In this document: positions 21,701 to 35,141 of the stretch, piece by piece | Layout: each line of letters begins with the position of its first letter | Position numbering within the stretch: position 1 is the stretch's first letter | Assembly (NCBI GenBank): GCA_037783415.1 | Contig: JAZGTN010000009.1 | Location: 5,022,001-5,086,000 of the forward strand | DNA length: 64,000 bases | Reading direction: 5' to 3' | From: Leptasterias polaris | Taxonomy: Eukaryota > Echinodermata > Asteroidea > Forcipulatida > Asteriidae | The notes under the pieces: model-generated | The model's input: the letters and a program-made list of their open reading frames with translations, nothing else | What the model was told of the DNA's origin: nothing | Databases searched by the model: none | Position numbers and translations under genes: made by a program

Positions 21701-24700
21701 GCGTGCTTCCGGTTCTTCTTGGTGATCGAAATATTAATTTGCCGTTCCTGGTTTCTATTCTATTAAACTTTTTGCTCTTTTTATTTTCGTATTAAACGAA
21801 ACTACCTTTTTAAGGTACAAGTCTGTACTGCCTCTCAGAGCAAGGGTCCTTCCTGTTTCTCTCGCTCGATCAAAACGATTTTTTGCCCACAAGGGAGACA
21901 TGATTCAGAACGATTTAAAGGTAGGCTTTATGACACTATTGATGTAGATCTGACGCCCGGCTTTGGCTGAGAACAGTCCGTATAATCAAATAGCAGCTTC
22001 GATTCGTAGAGCCCAGCAGACTGTGACAAGTCAAAGAACTTGTTAAATTTTGCCGACGTCACTGCTTTTTTCTTTTGATCCAACCTTGAACTGTTGTCAT
22101 TTTCCTTAGCAGATGTTCAACATGTCAATTGTCATCTTGTTGGGTGAATTCTCTGAAACTTCCAAACTTGTTTAACTTTTGTGTTTGTTTCAATGGCTTG
22201 GCTGTAGATTGCATGAAAATTGTAATTAAGGGAGCTTTATTTAAGGCAATGTGTCACATAATTAATTATAAAACCATATTATAAATTATGGTATTTTAGA
22301 ATGGGGTGGTGTGATTAAGATTTACCCTTCTTTATTCGCAAGACGTATACGTTACAGAAGAAGCCTTTTCAGGAATGCCTGTCATGCCAAATACAATACC
22401 CACACTAACCCCCTGTCACAAATTAAAAACTCTTATGTTTGCGAATATTTACAGTGATCAAATCGCTACTCATTATTATGATTATTTTCATAAGTTTCTT
22501 CCTCTTAATTAAAGCAACCAAACATTATTTCCCCTAACTGAAAATATCCACTCGTACTCCGTGCACCAGACAACATCTTATTCATTCAGCTGGTAGGCCT
22601 ACATGTAGAGTGAATGCGACATATGTTACCAGAAATTGTCAATTCTCTTCCTTACAATATTATAAATGATGTTGTTTATTTCTCTAGAACGGTTTGTATG
22701 AAACATCTCAAGGAGTTTTACTTGTCCAAGTATGAGAATGTTGTGTGTATGAAACTTTATTGATATTCCTGTCTAGAATCACTTAGCAAGGCATTTATTT
22801 GAATTAACCTATGCATAAACCTCCGTTTGTTCTTACTGTTTGATTGTGCTCTGAATTTACTTAGACTGGACTATTGTGTACTTATTCCATGCTGAAAACA
22901 ACTCTACATATTATGTTATTGTTGACGGCAGTTTTGAGTGCTCCTACTACAGAAGACCAGTCCTTCTTTGGATGACACCCCATTCATAATGTTATTATTT
23001 TATATGTATAAACAAAACTAAAATAAAACATGTTCTATTACCATGTATTGATAAGTCAAGCAGTGTATGAATGGGCGGATTTTTTTTTAAAACCTCACAC
23101 GCAAAAATGTTCCGATAGCATCGTCTTCAATAAGCATGAAATCATGGATTGAATAAAGTCGCATTAGGCCTTAAACGTACCAAAAGAGGACGAACAAAAA
23201 GAAGCGATTTTGAAAGTCGATACCAAGGACAGCAGCCACCGCCTGCACTCATTAAACAAACAAAGCCGCAGTCGTGACTTTCCCGTAGTAGTCCAAACCC
23301 CATAGGAATCAAATGAACTACCAGAAACCACGATCATGTGTCCAGAGACCTCCGTAATACTCCACGAGTAGCATTCGTGATCGTCCATTTTAAACGGTAA
23401 AAGCTCGTGCGGATCATCCCCGGTTGTGAGCAATCAGCGTGTACTCCAAGAGTGCAGAGACACCCTGGAGATTTGTTTCCCAGAATGTCTTTTTTGTTCT
23501 CCTTTTTTTTTCTTCTGTCTTTTTTGGTGGATCGCTCTAATCTAGATAAGGGAAAACAAATTGGTTATTAAAAAGTTCAAATTTGACTACGAGTCCCTCT
23601 GATGACAGTAATAGTATAAATATCTCATTTGGAGAGCGAAAGTAGGATAAGAGAGCAATTGCATAGTTCCTTAAAAATAAAAGCACTTTTACTTTTTACG
23701 GATGATCAAAATGAAGACATCAAGCAATGATACCCCCAGGTACCGTCATAAGGACTGTTAATAAGTGACAATTGGAACATTTTTTCGGCAGTACCAGTGA
23801 ATTTACATTCAGTTGATTACCACTTGTACTTTTAGCGAAGTATTATACTTGATGTTATTCCTTTACACATTTTCGCTGTTGCTCATTATTTTTAAGAATA
23901 AACAAGTAAATAAAAAGCAAATGTAGAGTTTGAAAAGCAATAATAAATGTGAGTCAGGCCTCTCTATATAATCTATTGACCCTGATTAATTTAACTGTAA
24001 ATGTCAAGCCACAGAATTTAATGAAAATGCATACTAACGTACATTTTGTGTGGGTGGTAAAATCCTATTCAGTATCAAGAGATCATGTGAGTGCGTTGTC
24101 ATCTCGTGCCATTCCTTCTGTATAAACATGCACAAAGGTTCGAATCCACCAACCAGAAGACGGTTTCAAGACTTTACTTGCTCACGTAGTTTTCCTGCAA
24201 CGTGTGAAACTAAAAAACTCTTTCACTGTGTCACCCCCTTCACTGCTACCAGAGGCAACTCAGCTACGCAGGTCTGAAGAGCACATTCCGTGGGTTTGAC
24301 CGAACAAAGTTTATGAGTGAGAGTCCTACCAGTGCTGATTGCGTCAGAGCTACCGTTGAAAGAGTTACAACTTGCGATTAAAAGCCATTTTGAAAAAAAA
24401 AGCATGTGCGAGAAAGGGATGCCACACTAGTCTGTCCATAGGGTTGTGCTGTATTTGGACAAAAAATGGCGTCCAGCAACCACGTGACCGAAGAAAACTG
24501 GTCCCTCTATATCGCAACTCTCTCTATACACAGCTCTGCATGCAAGGAGTCATTGTAAAGTCAATTTCTAGACGTGTAGCGCGTGCTTGTTATTCAACTA
24601 AATATTTTGATGCAGCCGACCAAGACAGAGTGAGCGGGCTTAGGGTGGTCCAAAGGTTAAAACCCTTGCACCTAGCTGCTCCGGGGCCTGCCTACTACCT

Positions 24701-25895
24701 CTCGCCTGAATCAATCCAATGAAGTTTGATTCAGATAATGACACATCAAATTACAGGAAAATACAGTGTCCGGTCACGTCGATAATTCAACAAATTACAT
24801 CATGTCTTTACACAAAGTCATTTTGTTTGCGGCGCAGGTTTGTTTTATCCCAACACGTAATCTCATCTCTGCCACCTTCTTGCCCCGACTCTCGCCGAGG
24901 TCACTGAAATTGAATTCCCCCGACAAACCTAATCAATTTAGGGGCAATTCCCAGCGCTCCACCGCTCGGAGAGGCTGGGATACGAAATTACTGTGGTGAA
25001 TTTACCTGTGCAGGCGGCTATTTTTAACCAAAATGGTCTTGTTTGATCTTCTGTGCACTGACTTTCCTGACTTCTCGCGTCTAGTGTTCGCCCGGGGTTA
25101 CACACTTTACTATTAAAAACTAGATAGTGCAGTTACCGATTGTACATATATCCGCTTCAAGTATATAAGGCCAGACTATCTACGCCTAGACTCCGATCAA
25201 CGTGACTTGATTACTCATGGTAGCAGACAATAATATTAATATGACAAAGGAAAGACAGAGAACAAAGGGATACGCATATGACAAGATAGTTGACCTTTTA
25301 CATATCGCAAAACCATTCCAATGATTGGGCTTAACTTAGTTATAGCATAGGCGCATTTTGGCGAGTAATTGAGTGTTCAAAAGATTTAACTTCAAATTGA
25401 AACCAAGTGGTACTTTAAATTATGTTTGGTACATCACGGCAAAATGTACACAAAAGATATGTACTTTGGAATTTCGCTCCGTCAATGAAACAAAATAAAG
25501 GTTCTTATCTGCCAATAATGGCATACGAATAATCGTTGTCACCTGCTAAAGTTCAATTGCAGGTCATGATAATTATATTTTGAGAGGATTCGCAATGGTA
25601 GACGTTATTAAAGATGCCTTGTCGTCATTGTGACGCACTGTACGTATCATAAAACACGCTCATATATTTATATGTTTATCAAGTATTTGAAACACTATTT
25701 TAAATTATTCTAATAAACCGGTACGCAGTGCAAAGTTCAACTTAGTGATTACTTATTTGTGTAACACTTGTTCCTGCAAATTTCCAGGGGACGTTAACTT
25801 ATTTAACACAAATTTTAACAAATATAAATATACATATGTACATTAAACAACGTCGCACATTTTTGTTGAGATAGAAAATTTCCGGACCACTGGAG

Positions 25896-25917
25896 CCCCC
25901 CCCCCCCCCCCCCCCCC
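25896..25917. repeat. C22 homopolymer
   Basis: 22 consecutive C in otherwise AT-rich sequence; length is likely unreliable in the assembly. Confidence 0.9.
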
Positions 25918-26340
25918 TCCATTCCGCTCAACAGCCGTGTATCTATGAGTTTACTTTACACAATGCCCCATTATGGGTCAAGTTGAAGAGCTCTACAGAA
26001 AGACAAAGATTCATGAACTTCACTGAGGTACCTCACTATAGTCAAACACAATGCACATCAAATGTGATGTTGGCTTGTAACCAAGTCTACTAGAAATATG
26101 TGTTGCATGCTCAGTATATTCAACAGGCTCGGTTATTTTTTGCCTGCCCTTTTAGAAGCTACAGAGCAAACATGATCCAACTGCAAGTTTGGCATTTAGA
26201 CTGGTGCTTGCGACTAGTCTAGTCTTACCTCTACAAATGATTTCGTTTACAAAGTCTTTGTCACCAACATGCATTCCCTCAAGACACAAAACTCTTTTCA
26301 TCTTTAAAACTGCCAAGATGGCTTTTGAGTCCACTGTACT

Positions 26341-26379
26341 CGATTTATTTTTTTATTTTTTATTTTTTTTGGGGGGGGG
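26341..26379. repeat. T-rich tract ending T8 G9
   Basis: TTTTTA-type units, T8 (26363-26370), G9 (26371-26379). Confidence 0.9.
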
Positions 26380-26577
26380 CATTTCCCCTTTATATCGCTA
26401 CAGATTTCCATTAAATTGGAGATAACAAAATAAAGTTTGTTTGAAGCTGTGTAATCCCGTAAGGGGTATAAAACTGGAGGGGAAACTGCACAATATTGTT
26501 CTATTCTATTTCCTTAGGATGTCTATCCATCTGTGCGAGCTCGCGTATAAGCTCTATCCACAGATACGCATTAATAA

Positions 26578-26624
26578 TACGTCATCTCGGAAACGCCCCG
26601 CCCTCTTCCTGAAATGGCGGGAAA
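26578..26624 (+). promoter_or_regulatory. Promoter-like cluster: CRE-like, GC box, E2F-like
   Basis: Within 47 bp are TACGTCAT (26578-26585, ATF/CREB-like), GCCCCGCCC (26595-26603, Sp1-type GC box) and GGCGGGAAA (26616-26624, the E2F consensus on the minus strand), in otherwise AT-rich sequence. It may be the promoter of a gene whose exons I could not find on either side. Motif matches are seen; promoter function is inference. Confidence 0.25.
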
Positions 26625-29600
26625 TGAGTTCCTGTCCATTCTGATCGGATTGTGGCGAGAGGTCACACAGAATGTTTGCCCCAAAGTAAACTGATGCAAT
26701 TTGTTGACCTGTAAAACACAGTCATTACGTTGGGATCGCTTGATATTTCTAGAAGTGTTTTGACGAAGTTGTTTTTCTTTTAGCTTTCGGAAGTCATTGC
26801 TGTCATTGTTTTCTTTACGCTGGAGGTGAAATGGATCAGCCGATAAACTGTTGGGGAAAGTTTAATTGGTGCTTTACACCAGACGTGCGTAACTGTAAAA
26901 TGTTTACTCGTATTTTATTCAATGTTGTTATTGTCGAAAACAAATATTGGTAACTTGCGAAATTTAAGTTGGTGGGTCGATGGATGATCTACTTGGTATT
27001 TCCTACCCTTCCTTCAGGTCTACCTGTAACATACCGCACTTATTAATGTAATAATATCGCATAGAATATTTCATGGTCTGACAATTTGATCTCGTAGCCA
27101 TATTTGTGTTGCTTTGGCGTTTTGTTGCCATTATTACTATTATTGTCGGCGTTGGTTAAGATCATTATGACTCTCATAACGTCTTTTTCATTTGTGTTTT
27201 CCACATTTTAAATACGGAAGTGTGACGCTCATTGTAGCACCCAGAGTGTCTTCTAAGTACTTCCTATTAATGATCTAATGAAACAAACAAGATTGTATAA
27301 GTTCCTCTGTATATAGTTCTCTTTGTACTGAAATTGGTGTTTGTGTTGAAGTGATTGCGGTACTTGCTTCACAACTTCTAAAGTTGCTCAATCAAATTCA
27401 AATTCAAATTCATCACAATTTAAACCCCAAAGAATTACCTCGCAGTAATTTGAGTCTATACGTGCAATATTATCGCCAGTTCTTGATAGGCGTCAAGGCG
27501 GTCCAGCACCGTTGTAATAATATGTTCACACTTACCCAAATAACACACCTCCGGCGTTTCCTATGGACCTCGTTTTATGATTGATTGGTTGGTGAAATAT
27601 TTTGTTCGCGCAAAAAAAAAAAAACGATCATCTACAGCCTGTGGGTATTATGACTTTGTTTTCCCACAGAAACAAGAACATTAAATACTGGTCGATATTG
27701 GTTAGCCTTGGGGGTATAGGGCGGCTCAAACAGCTTCCTTGGATCCATGTATGAACATCATACATACAGCGCATGGATTAGTTTGTTAGTCTGGATGATT
27801 TCTCTTGCAAACACTTCACTCTTAAATTGAGTTCTTGAACAGTTTTGCACGGTCGTAATATTGCAAAGCACGTTATGTAAAAAGTACAAATTTAAATGAC
27901 ATTTTAACTGAATTAATAACTACGCGCCTTCAGTGCTTGCTGTATTTTGTTATCCCCGCGTTAAAACAAAACAAAAAAAATCGTCCGAATAGCGGAAAAA
28001 ATAATCAGCGTAAACGTTGATATAATCAAGGGGAGAACTAACTTGCAATAAACAAACAAACAAATCAATAACAAAAGTTAAATAATCAAAATAACAAAAA
28101 TGTACTATCAACAGAGGAGAAGCAATTTTGTATCTATACATGATATGATGATATATAGGTTTTGTTTTTAAATACATTTATTGTCGGATCGATATATTTT
28201 GTATATTTATAATGTTTTTGAATTGTTTTCAATCGATGGAGAATAAAGGTAGATGGGGTGACATGCTGTTCACGGAAAACAAACATAATCGAATTTATTT
28301 CACCCAAAGGACTGACGAGGGAAAGGACTTGCCGCCAATGCCCCACTTTAAACTCTCCAACATTTCAAAGTCTTCTTCGCTACTCCAAAAGCTTGTTTTC
28401 AAAGACAATATCATAAATCCCCGTAACACGCACTTCCAACTCCGAGCTGACGTTCGGGGCAGGTCAATTCTGTCGTTGGTATGACTTCTCACTTCCGCAG
28501 GGGAATAAACACGTGTTACTAGTTCATTAGATATGTCATTAAGCCATGTCCAGAATATATCTTCTTCGTCTACTGTCCTTTTTTATTCTTTGAATGGCAG
28601 GTTACTGTTACGCCCGAAGATTTTTTTTAAAGCCGTTATACATCTGAGATTGATTGAAATGAGTTTTAATTTCTAGCCCGTTGTGGGGTGATGGCAAAGT
28701 GGGCGTTGTTTGTATTTGCTCAGCAAGGAGTCGTTGACCCAAATTAATTTGTGGTATCTGGATTGAAATCAATCAAGTCCTACACGATGTGAATCAAGCA
28801 CTGGATTTCAAAAACAGATGTCAATTCTCGCGTGTATCCTTAATACACTGTTAGGGACTCGACCCTTTTCAACACGACTCCATTCTAATCAAATGATTTA
28901 GCAAGGTCCTTCCCTTTTTAGCGATAGTTTTTACAATCGTGATTTTTCTCACTACAACGCGTTTAATAACACTTTGAAGGAGATGGTGATTGCTTTGCCG
29001 GGTGATATGAATGGAGTGGACACCAAGGTGGTATTTTACTTCTATCCGACAACAACGCGAATCAAGAGTAAACATTTGTCACTTTCAATTTGGTTTGCAA
29101 AATTTTTTTGTTTCCGTGTTGAAGTTTATCGGTCTGTATTTTTAGCAACTACACTGTATACCATGTATTTTTTATGGTTGCAGCAGACGTCAAATTGTTG
29201 CCCAAAACATTCCCGGAATCATGTTTACATTTTATTGCACTTTAAGCAAATATTTTTACACAACGTAGGCTACCTACAGATATCCGCGGAAGTTTAACCA
29301 CAACTTATACGACAATTTATAATTAGTTTTATTAAGAAAATAGTTTTGATCAAAATATAGTAATGGTGCATCCTAGTAGGATGAAATGTCATTGCTAAAA
29401 TGCTACATGTTGAACAAAAATGAGGCCAAAATATCCGGTTAGTTCAGTGGACAGCATTTTAAATTATTTTATTCGATGTTATAAACCTTTATTTTGTTTT
29501 TAACCAAAGGGAAAATAAGTATTGGGAAAAGTAAATAACCTCATCACATCACCGTCAGAGGATGCATCTGTCCCTTTAAAAGGGAGCATTATAGTGACTG

Positions 29601-30159
29601 GTATTTACATTGTTATGATAAACTACATAAATTGTTATGCAGTTGCAGCTTCAGAATCACGAGCAAAAATCAATCTCATTATGTTATGGAAACTACCATA
29701 GGAGAAGTAACATCTACTCACAATCACCAGGAGTAAATGTACAAACCACCACCAATGTACAAAAACACCATACAATGCAAGCTGCCTGTGAATTTGTTAC
29801 TGCTTCTTGCTGCTACACACAAATTTTCTCAAATTATTTTCTTTTAAACGTGTGACCTTGAACGATTTCATAAAGCAGTTGAGCCAAAAAAAAAAGAAGA
29901 ACAAATATATATACACAAGAGAAAACAGTAAAATAAACCCTCGCCGAGGAAATTGCTACTGTTACGAGAGCCTTGTCACCATAACCAATCATATCCAATC
30001 ATAAACCCATGATGACAGGTGCTCGACAACAACTACCGCTGTCTGATAAATGTCACGTTTATGCACAAAAATGTATACACCTACGCATGGTATTGTTCTA
30101 GTTTATCGGACACATTAATGCACAAAGCACGTTGCCAGTTGCGGGTTGGATGTGCTTTA
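26625..30159. other. No gene proved
   Basis: Frames at 28212-28495 overlap on both strands; none shows a domain. The rest is AT-rich. Confidence 0.45.
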
Positions 30160-30510
30160 AAGGCAAAGTATACCTTTGGTTTTCGGAACCGTTCGATTGT
30201 TTTAATCCTATTTAAAAGTAGATATATACAATAAAACTAACCAGTCAAAATTTCACTTCGAAAGGTGGTCGCGTTTTTGAGATATCACCGAAAAAACCGG
30301 AGTGACTATGTCCACGCAGGAAGAATATTCCCTATAGGAATACACAATCTGAGAAACGTTTTTGACAGAAATGTTTCTGAGATTTTTAAATTTTGGGGCA
30401 TAAAACCTGATATTTGTTTTCATAACAACGTTACCTCAAAGTGAAATGATTCTCAAAATGCTTTATACTATCGAAAGCTGAAGTACTTCTTACAACGTAA
30501 GTTTTCATTG
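30160..30510. repeat. Probable interspersed repeat
   Basis: AAAGGCAAAGTATACCTTTGG, GAACCGTTCGATTGTTTTAA and GACTATGTCCACGCAGGAAG look like a sea-star interspersed repeat I recall, but there is no second copy here to prove it. Confidence 0.3.
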
Positions 30511-33500
30511 CCAATAATTTTCAAAGTCATGACCAAACGTATACAAATTATACAAGGGTCATACAATGGTTTTTGTCAACGTATATTTGATTTGTCAGCA
30601 AAATTATAAAGAACGATACAATAACAGTCACCTGTGAAAGTTCCAGTTAAATACATTGTCTTCTTGTTAAAAATAACAGCAAAATACTGTCTCGGTATTT
30701 TCACAACAGCTACAAACCCATCCACGTTTAGCGAGGGAGGTGACAGCCGCGGTTACAAACCGCATCTTTGCCCGCAGCATTCGCGAACGGACAAAAACCT
30801 TCGGAAGTTTAAGAAACGATTCATGCATGAATCCGTTCATAAAATAATTTAGACTCTCAACGGGTACAGTGCTTATTACCAACATGAAGTAAGTTTTTAC
30901 GGTCATTAATTGCTGGAGTATTTACCAATCTATGACCCTACCTTTAAACATAACATGAAAAAGAAGAGACAATTTAGCAATTTCGTAGGTATACTTATGT
31001 TACATGAGTCTTAGGTTGTGAACTGAGATTCTCATCTGAACAATACAATTTAGGAATCAAACGCAGGTTATCCATGCTCTGGATTTTGGAAACGTGGGTG
31101 GCTTTAGCCCACTGACGAGAAGAGTTCCATTTTCGAACTGTAAAATGACTTGATCAAAATATCCACATTTTCTTTTGGATTTTTGTCTTTAATTTTCCAG
31201 TTTTAGTCAGTTACAAAAGTGTTTACAAAAGAGAATCGTCACCTTATTTGCGTTTGCTACACAAACTCTTCAAAAAGAGTGCTGTGGGGGGAAACAGGTT
31301 GACCGACATTGAAAACAAAATGAAACAACACGTTATGGAAAAAGAAACTATCCTAAAAATCTACGTGGATCCATTTTGGTGGGATTGGTGCAAAACTCTT
31401 CTGAAAATACCGTTCTCTTTGATGACCGAAATGCTCCACAGCCAAATTTGTTGATACAATAAACATTTTGTTTTATGTTTTATTCGTTTTTAAATGAACA
31501 AATAGCCTACAAGAAATAATTTTTTACTTTTTCTAGTCACAATTTTTTCTTAAAAAAAATCAGCTTTTTATGTTTTTAGGATCCCTTGGCCTTGATTGTT
31601 ATTATACTTCATCATAACATTATGCCGTTCACTGATACGGTGACGACAAAGAAGGCGTCAAATAAAATCACATTGTTGTTATAGAACATCAGGCGATGGT
31701 AATACAGCTATGACGTACGTCCCTAAGCATCGACACTCAATTTAGCCTATACGTGTGCTTCAACTGAAAGGCTGAATATTGAAATTTTCCCTGAAAGACA
31801 CCCTAAACCTCCAATTTCTATACAAAATATGGCTTATTTTTACCTTAGCCATTGGCGATAACAGTCAGATTACTCTATTGTGAAACAAGAAATTGCATGT
31901 TGTATCTAGCCATCAAGACTCTAAAAGTAGAGGCCAAAATTGCTGATTCTATACTCAGTTCCGACAATGATGGATTCTTTATGAAATTACAACGGTACGT
32001 TATCCAATTGAATAAGTTGACAGGCCGTCCCTGGTGCATGACCATACAAAGGCGCACACAAAAAGTCCGGTTGGACCGTGTCATCTTCGGTAATACAAGG
32101 ATTCTGAGCTGTGCTAATCTGTCTTGACTGGCTGTACATTACAATCAATAGCGGAATATTAAGTTTGCGTAAGGCATTCTACGTTTTGGTTTATGTGAAT
32201 CTCTGAACAAGCAACATTTATCCATTTACGAGTCTTATTTTAGCTGGCTGGCTTATTTCGGGCATACTATGAATAACTGTCACTCGTGCTTGAAGTTCAG
32301 TCTTGACGCAAACTCATTTCATATTTCAAAACCGATTAAATCAACTGCAATTTTTTCTTTAAAAAAAATAATTTCATGATTTTGTACGCATTTTCATATC
32401 AAATATCAATAAGAATAAAATACTTATTCAATTTGCGATAAATATTGTCCCTAAATTGCGAGAAATCTTATTGTGCGTCCAAACTAATTTTCTTTTAACG
32501 AATCGACAAAGAAATAGGCACGTTCATGAAATCGAAAACATTTCCTAACACCACTGTTTTTAAACACACACGTAGCACACATTATAATGTATGCACTATA
32601 CACCCCTGTGGAAAGCTGGTCAACATGGAAGGTTTTGTAGCATACAGTTCAAGCCATTAAACGTACAAGGCAGTGTAAGGTAAATGTGCTACAAGGTGAT
32701 AAACTACACATTTTTCCCTGCAAAAATATGGGGCTACTTCTACTTGAGATACGAAAGATCTTGCTGAAGAAAAAAAGTATTAAAAAAAAAGGGGGGGGGG
32801 GAAATAACCACCAGACAGCCTGTCTGATTTGCACTGATTTGTCTTTGATGTGCAAAAAGGCGTCTGCATTCGCAGACCCTCGTCTGACTCCAATCAATCG
32901 GTCTGAAACATGGCATTGATCACGGTGAGAAAAAAAAAACAAGAAGTAGACAAAGAAGATAACAAAGAAACAGAAAAAGAGAGAAAGAAAAAACCAAACC
33001 ATGCATCTTTTTGAAGTGCTTTAATCTCCCGGAACAAGTTATGGATTAAAATGGCCGACAATATATCAATATCTAAAATTGTCATATTGGAACTGACTGC
33101 CTCTGGAATGTGTAAAAGTCATGTGGTGATGTCTTTGTCCACACGCTGCTTTTTTCATTGAACAATCTAGGCGATTTTTATGAAACTTTTATATAAAAGT
33201 GGTATAAATTTGATTTGTTTTCTAATATGAGAAACAGTTGTTGAACTTCCTCGTATGTAAGATGCTTAGTGAAATGACGTTTTATAAGGTTTAATCTGAA
33301 TTTCCAGGACTGGAATTAGTTTTTAAATGGTCAGTAAATGATTATATAATCAGAATAAAATCAGGGATCATCTCAAAAATACATCAAGCGTACTTCTGGG
33401 CCCATGTTTTACCGCGGAGAAAGTAAGTGTTAAAGCGTTACATACGAAGTGTGGACCTGTGAGCAAAAAGGGACCAAAACATATAGGGACTTGAAACAAG

Positions 33501-35007
33501 TGGAATATAAAACGTCTACACTGTATTTACAGTGTTGAAGAAACTGCATAGAACAAAGGAATGTCCACAGAATGTACGCAACACAGAGCTGTGTGTTCTA
33601 ACAATACCAACACTCTGGGAGAGGAAGAAAACATGTGTGTAACGTATTTGACAGTGCGTGTGTGCGTTGCAGTAAATTTGCAATAATTGTGTCACAAGTA
33701 GGTTCACACACACATGAACTGCTGGCAAGTCAGCATACCTTTTGGTTTTCTAGTGTAAGCAGGTGGTTCTTGAAATAGAAACTGGAAATAATGGCTGTAT
33801 CAAATTTACCCAGACCTACTTAATACCACTCAACATTTATTTCTGTATTGCAAATTGTACAAACAAGTATATTAAAGAAAGTCCATTGAACAATAATGTA
33901 TAAAAAGCTACTAGAGTAACAATTGTATGAGACACAATGAAACAGAGGCAAACATGGAGGCACATTCAAGAGAGCAAGTCTTGCAGAGCAATGCGTTTAT
34001 AAAACAAGATACTTAACATAATATACTTAAAACAGATCACACATGACAGCCAGGAGACAGAACAGGAGAAACAAACAAAGCAAATCGACATAGCGAGCTG
34101 GGTTGGAACAAGAAGGTAGATCATAACTAGAAACGCAAAGAGGCGAGTATTGAAAAGCTACCCAAGATTACAAACAGTATGGTGTTTTTTTTTCTTAAAG
34201 TTCCTAACACAAGGAAAGTAAGTAGTGTGCCTTTTGTTTTGCTGTCGGTAGCAGTGGTTACGAAAACGAAACTGTGCTATAACAGTCGCTCTGTAAGCAT
34301 ACAATCTTCTGATTACAGGCTTTATGAAATTTACCCTACGAGTATATCTTGAAAATGTGTGCTTGATAACAAATAAAAATAAAAAAAGTGAAGGTAGGCT
34401 TATTGCCGAACGTGAAAGGACCGGTTTTCTCACTTGTCTATAACAGTCTCAATGGGATTCTAGAACCAGGGACCTATTCTCAGCAGGTTTAGACAATGGG
34501 TGTTAACAGTGTCGCCAGTCTGTAGCTGAATTAACTGCGAATCGGGACAGTCCAATTGACCTCTATCCTGAAAGACTGACTTACCACGACGCCAAAATGG
34601 CATGTTTTTAAATAGTAGAGCTAAAATCCTCACAAAAACAACGAGACAGTCTAACTGGGTACCTGAACTTCTTTTGAAGACGACAACAAATATGGGGAAA
34701 GCGAAAGAACTGTGATTGGCAAGATTATTTCGGATACTAGTCTCTGGATCAGACGTATTGATTGCACTGTTTGAAAATAGACATGCCAAAAGAAGCTGCA
34801 ATTACCGAGACCTCCATCAGTCATGCCTTATTTAGCGTTCAATCGAAAAATCATCTTGGTCTCGCTGACAGATATAAATGACATGTACTCCGCGGCCAAT
34901 TTGTCGTCAGCTTAAAGTCATGGTACGAGTTTGGTTATCGGGGGAAAAAGGGTTGAAAAGTTTTAATATGAAAGCTCAATTCTATTAAAGTTTAAACCCA
35001 GCACCAA
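30511..35007. other. No gene seen
   Basis: AT-rich. A purine tract lies at about 32925-32998 and A9G11 at 32782-32801. Frames up to 117 codons have homopolymer-driven composition. Confidence 0.45.
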
Positions 35008-35141
35008 TGGACCTTATTCATTGACGTCATCAGGCAGCATCCTTGAGGTAAAATGACCACGAAACAATGAAAAACGCAAATCTTCGTTTGACCTCTAGGG
35101 GAGGATGCCCTACTCAAATGACGTCACGTGCATGTTATCTA
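35008..35141. mobile_element. Older copy of the CRE-bearing MITE, opposite orientation
   Basis: The edges are GGACCTTATTCATTGACGTC and CATGTTATCTA, decayed versions of the 13561 ends. The internal TTGACCTCTAGG and GCCCTACTCAAATGACGTCA match the reverse complement of 13576-13620. Perfect TGACGTCA palindromes are at 35022 and 35119. No intact target duplication remains. Confidence 0.7.

Larger units (their letters stand above)
20693..26577. other. No gene proved
   Basis: Microsatellites and a C22 run. The 89-codon minus frame at 23164-23433 and the plus frames at 24050-25000 are somewhat GC-richer and could include exons, but no domain or clean splice pair was found. GTATATAAGGCC at 25159 is TATA-box-like. 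Confidence 0.4.

Noticed and set aside
21584..21766. Frame with a long isoleucine run
   Set aside because: It is simply the translation of the ATT microsatellite.
32894..33085. Serine/phenylalanine-rich minus-strand frames at 32649-33085
   Set aside because: Composition comes from the purine tract at 32925-32998 read on the other strand.
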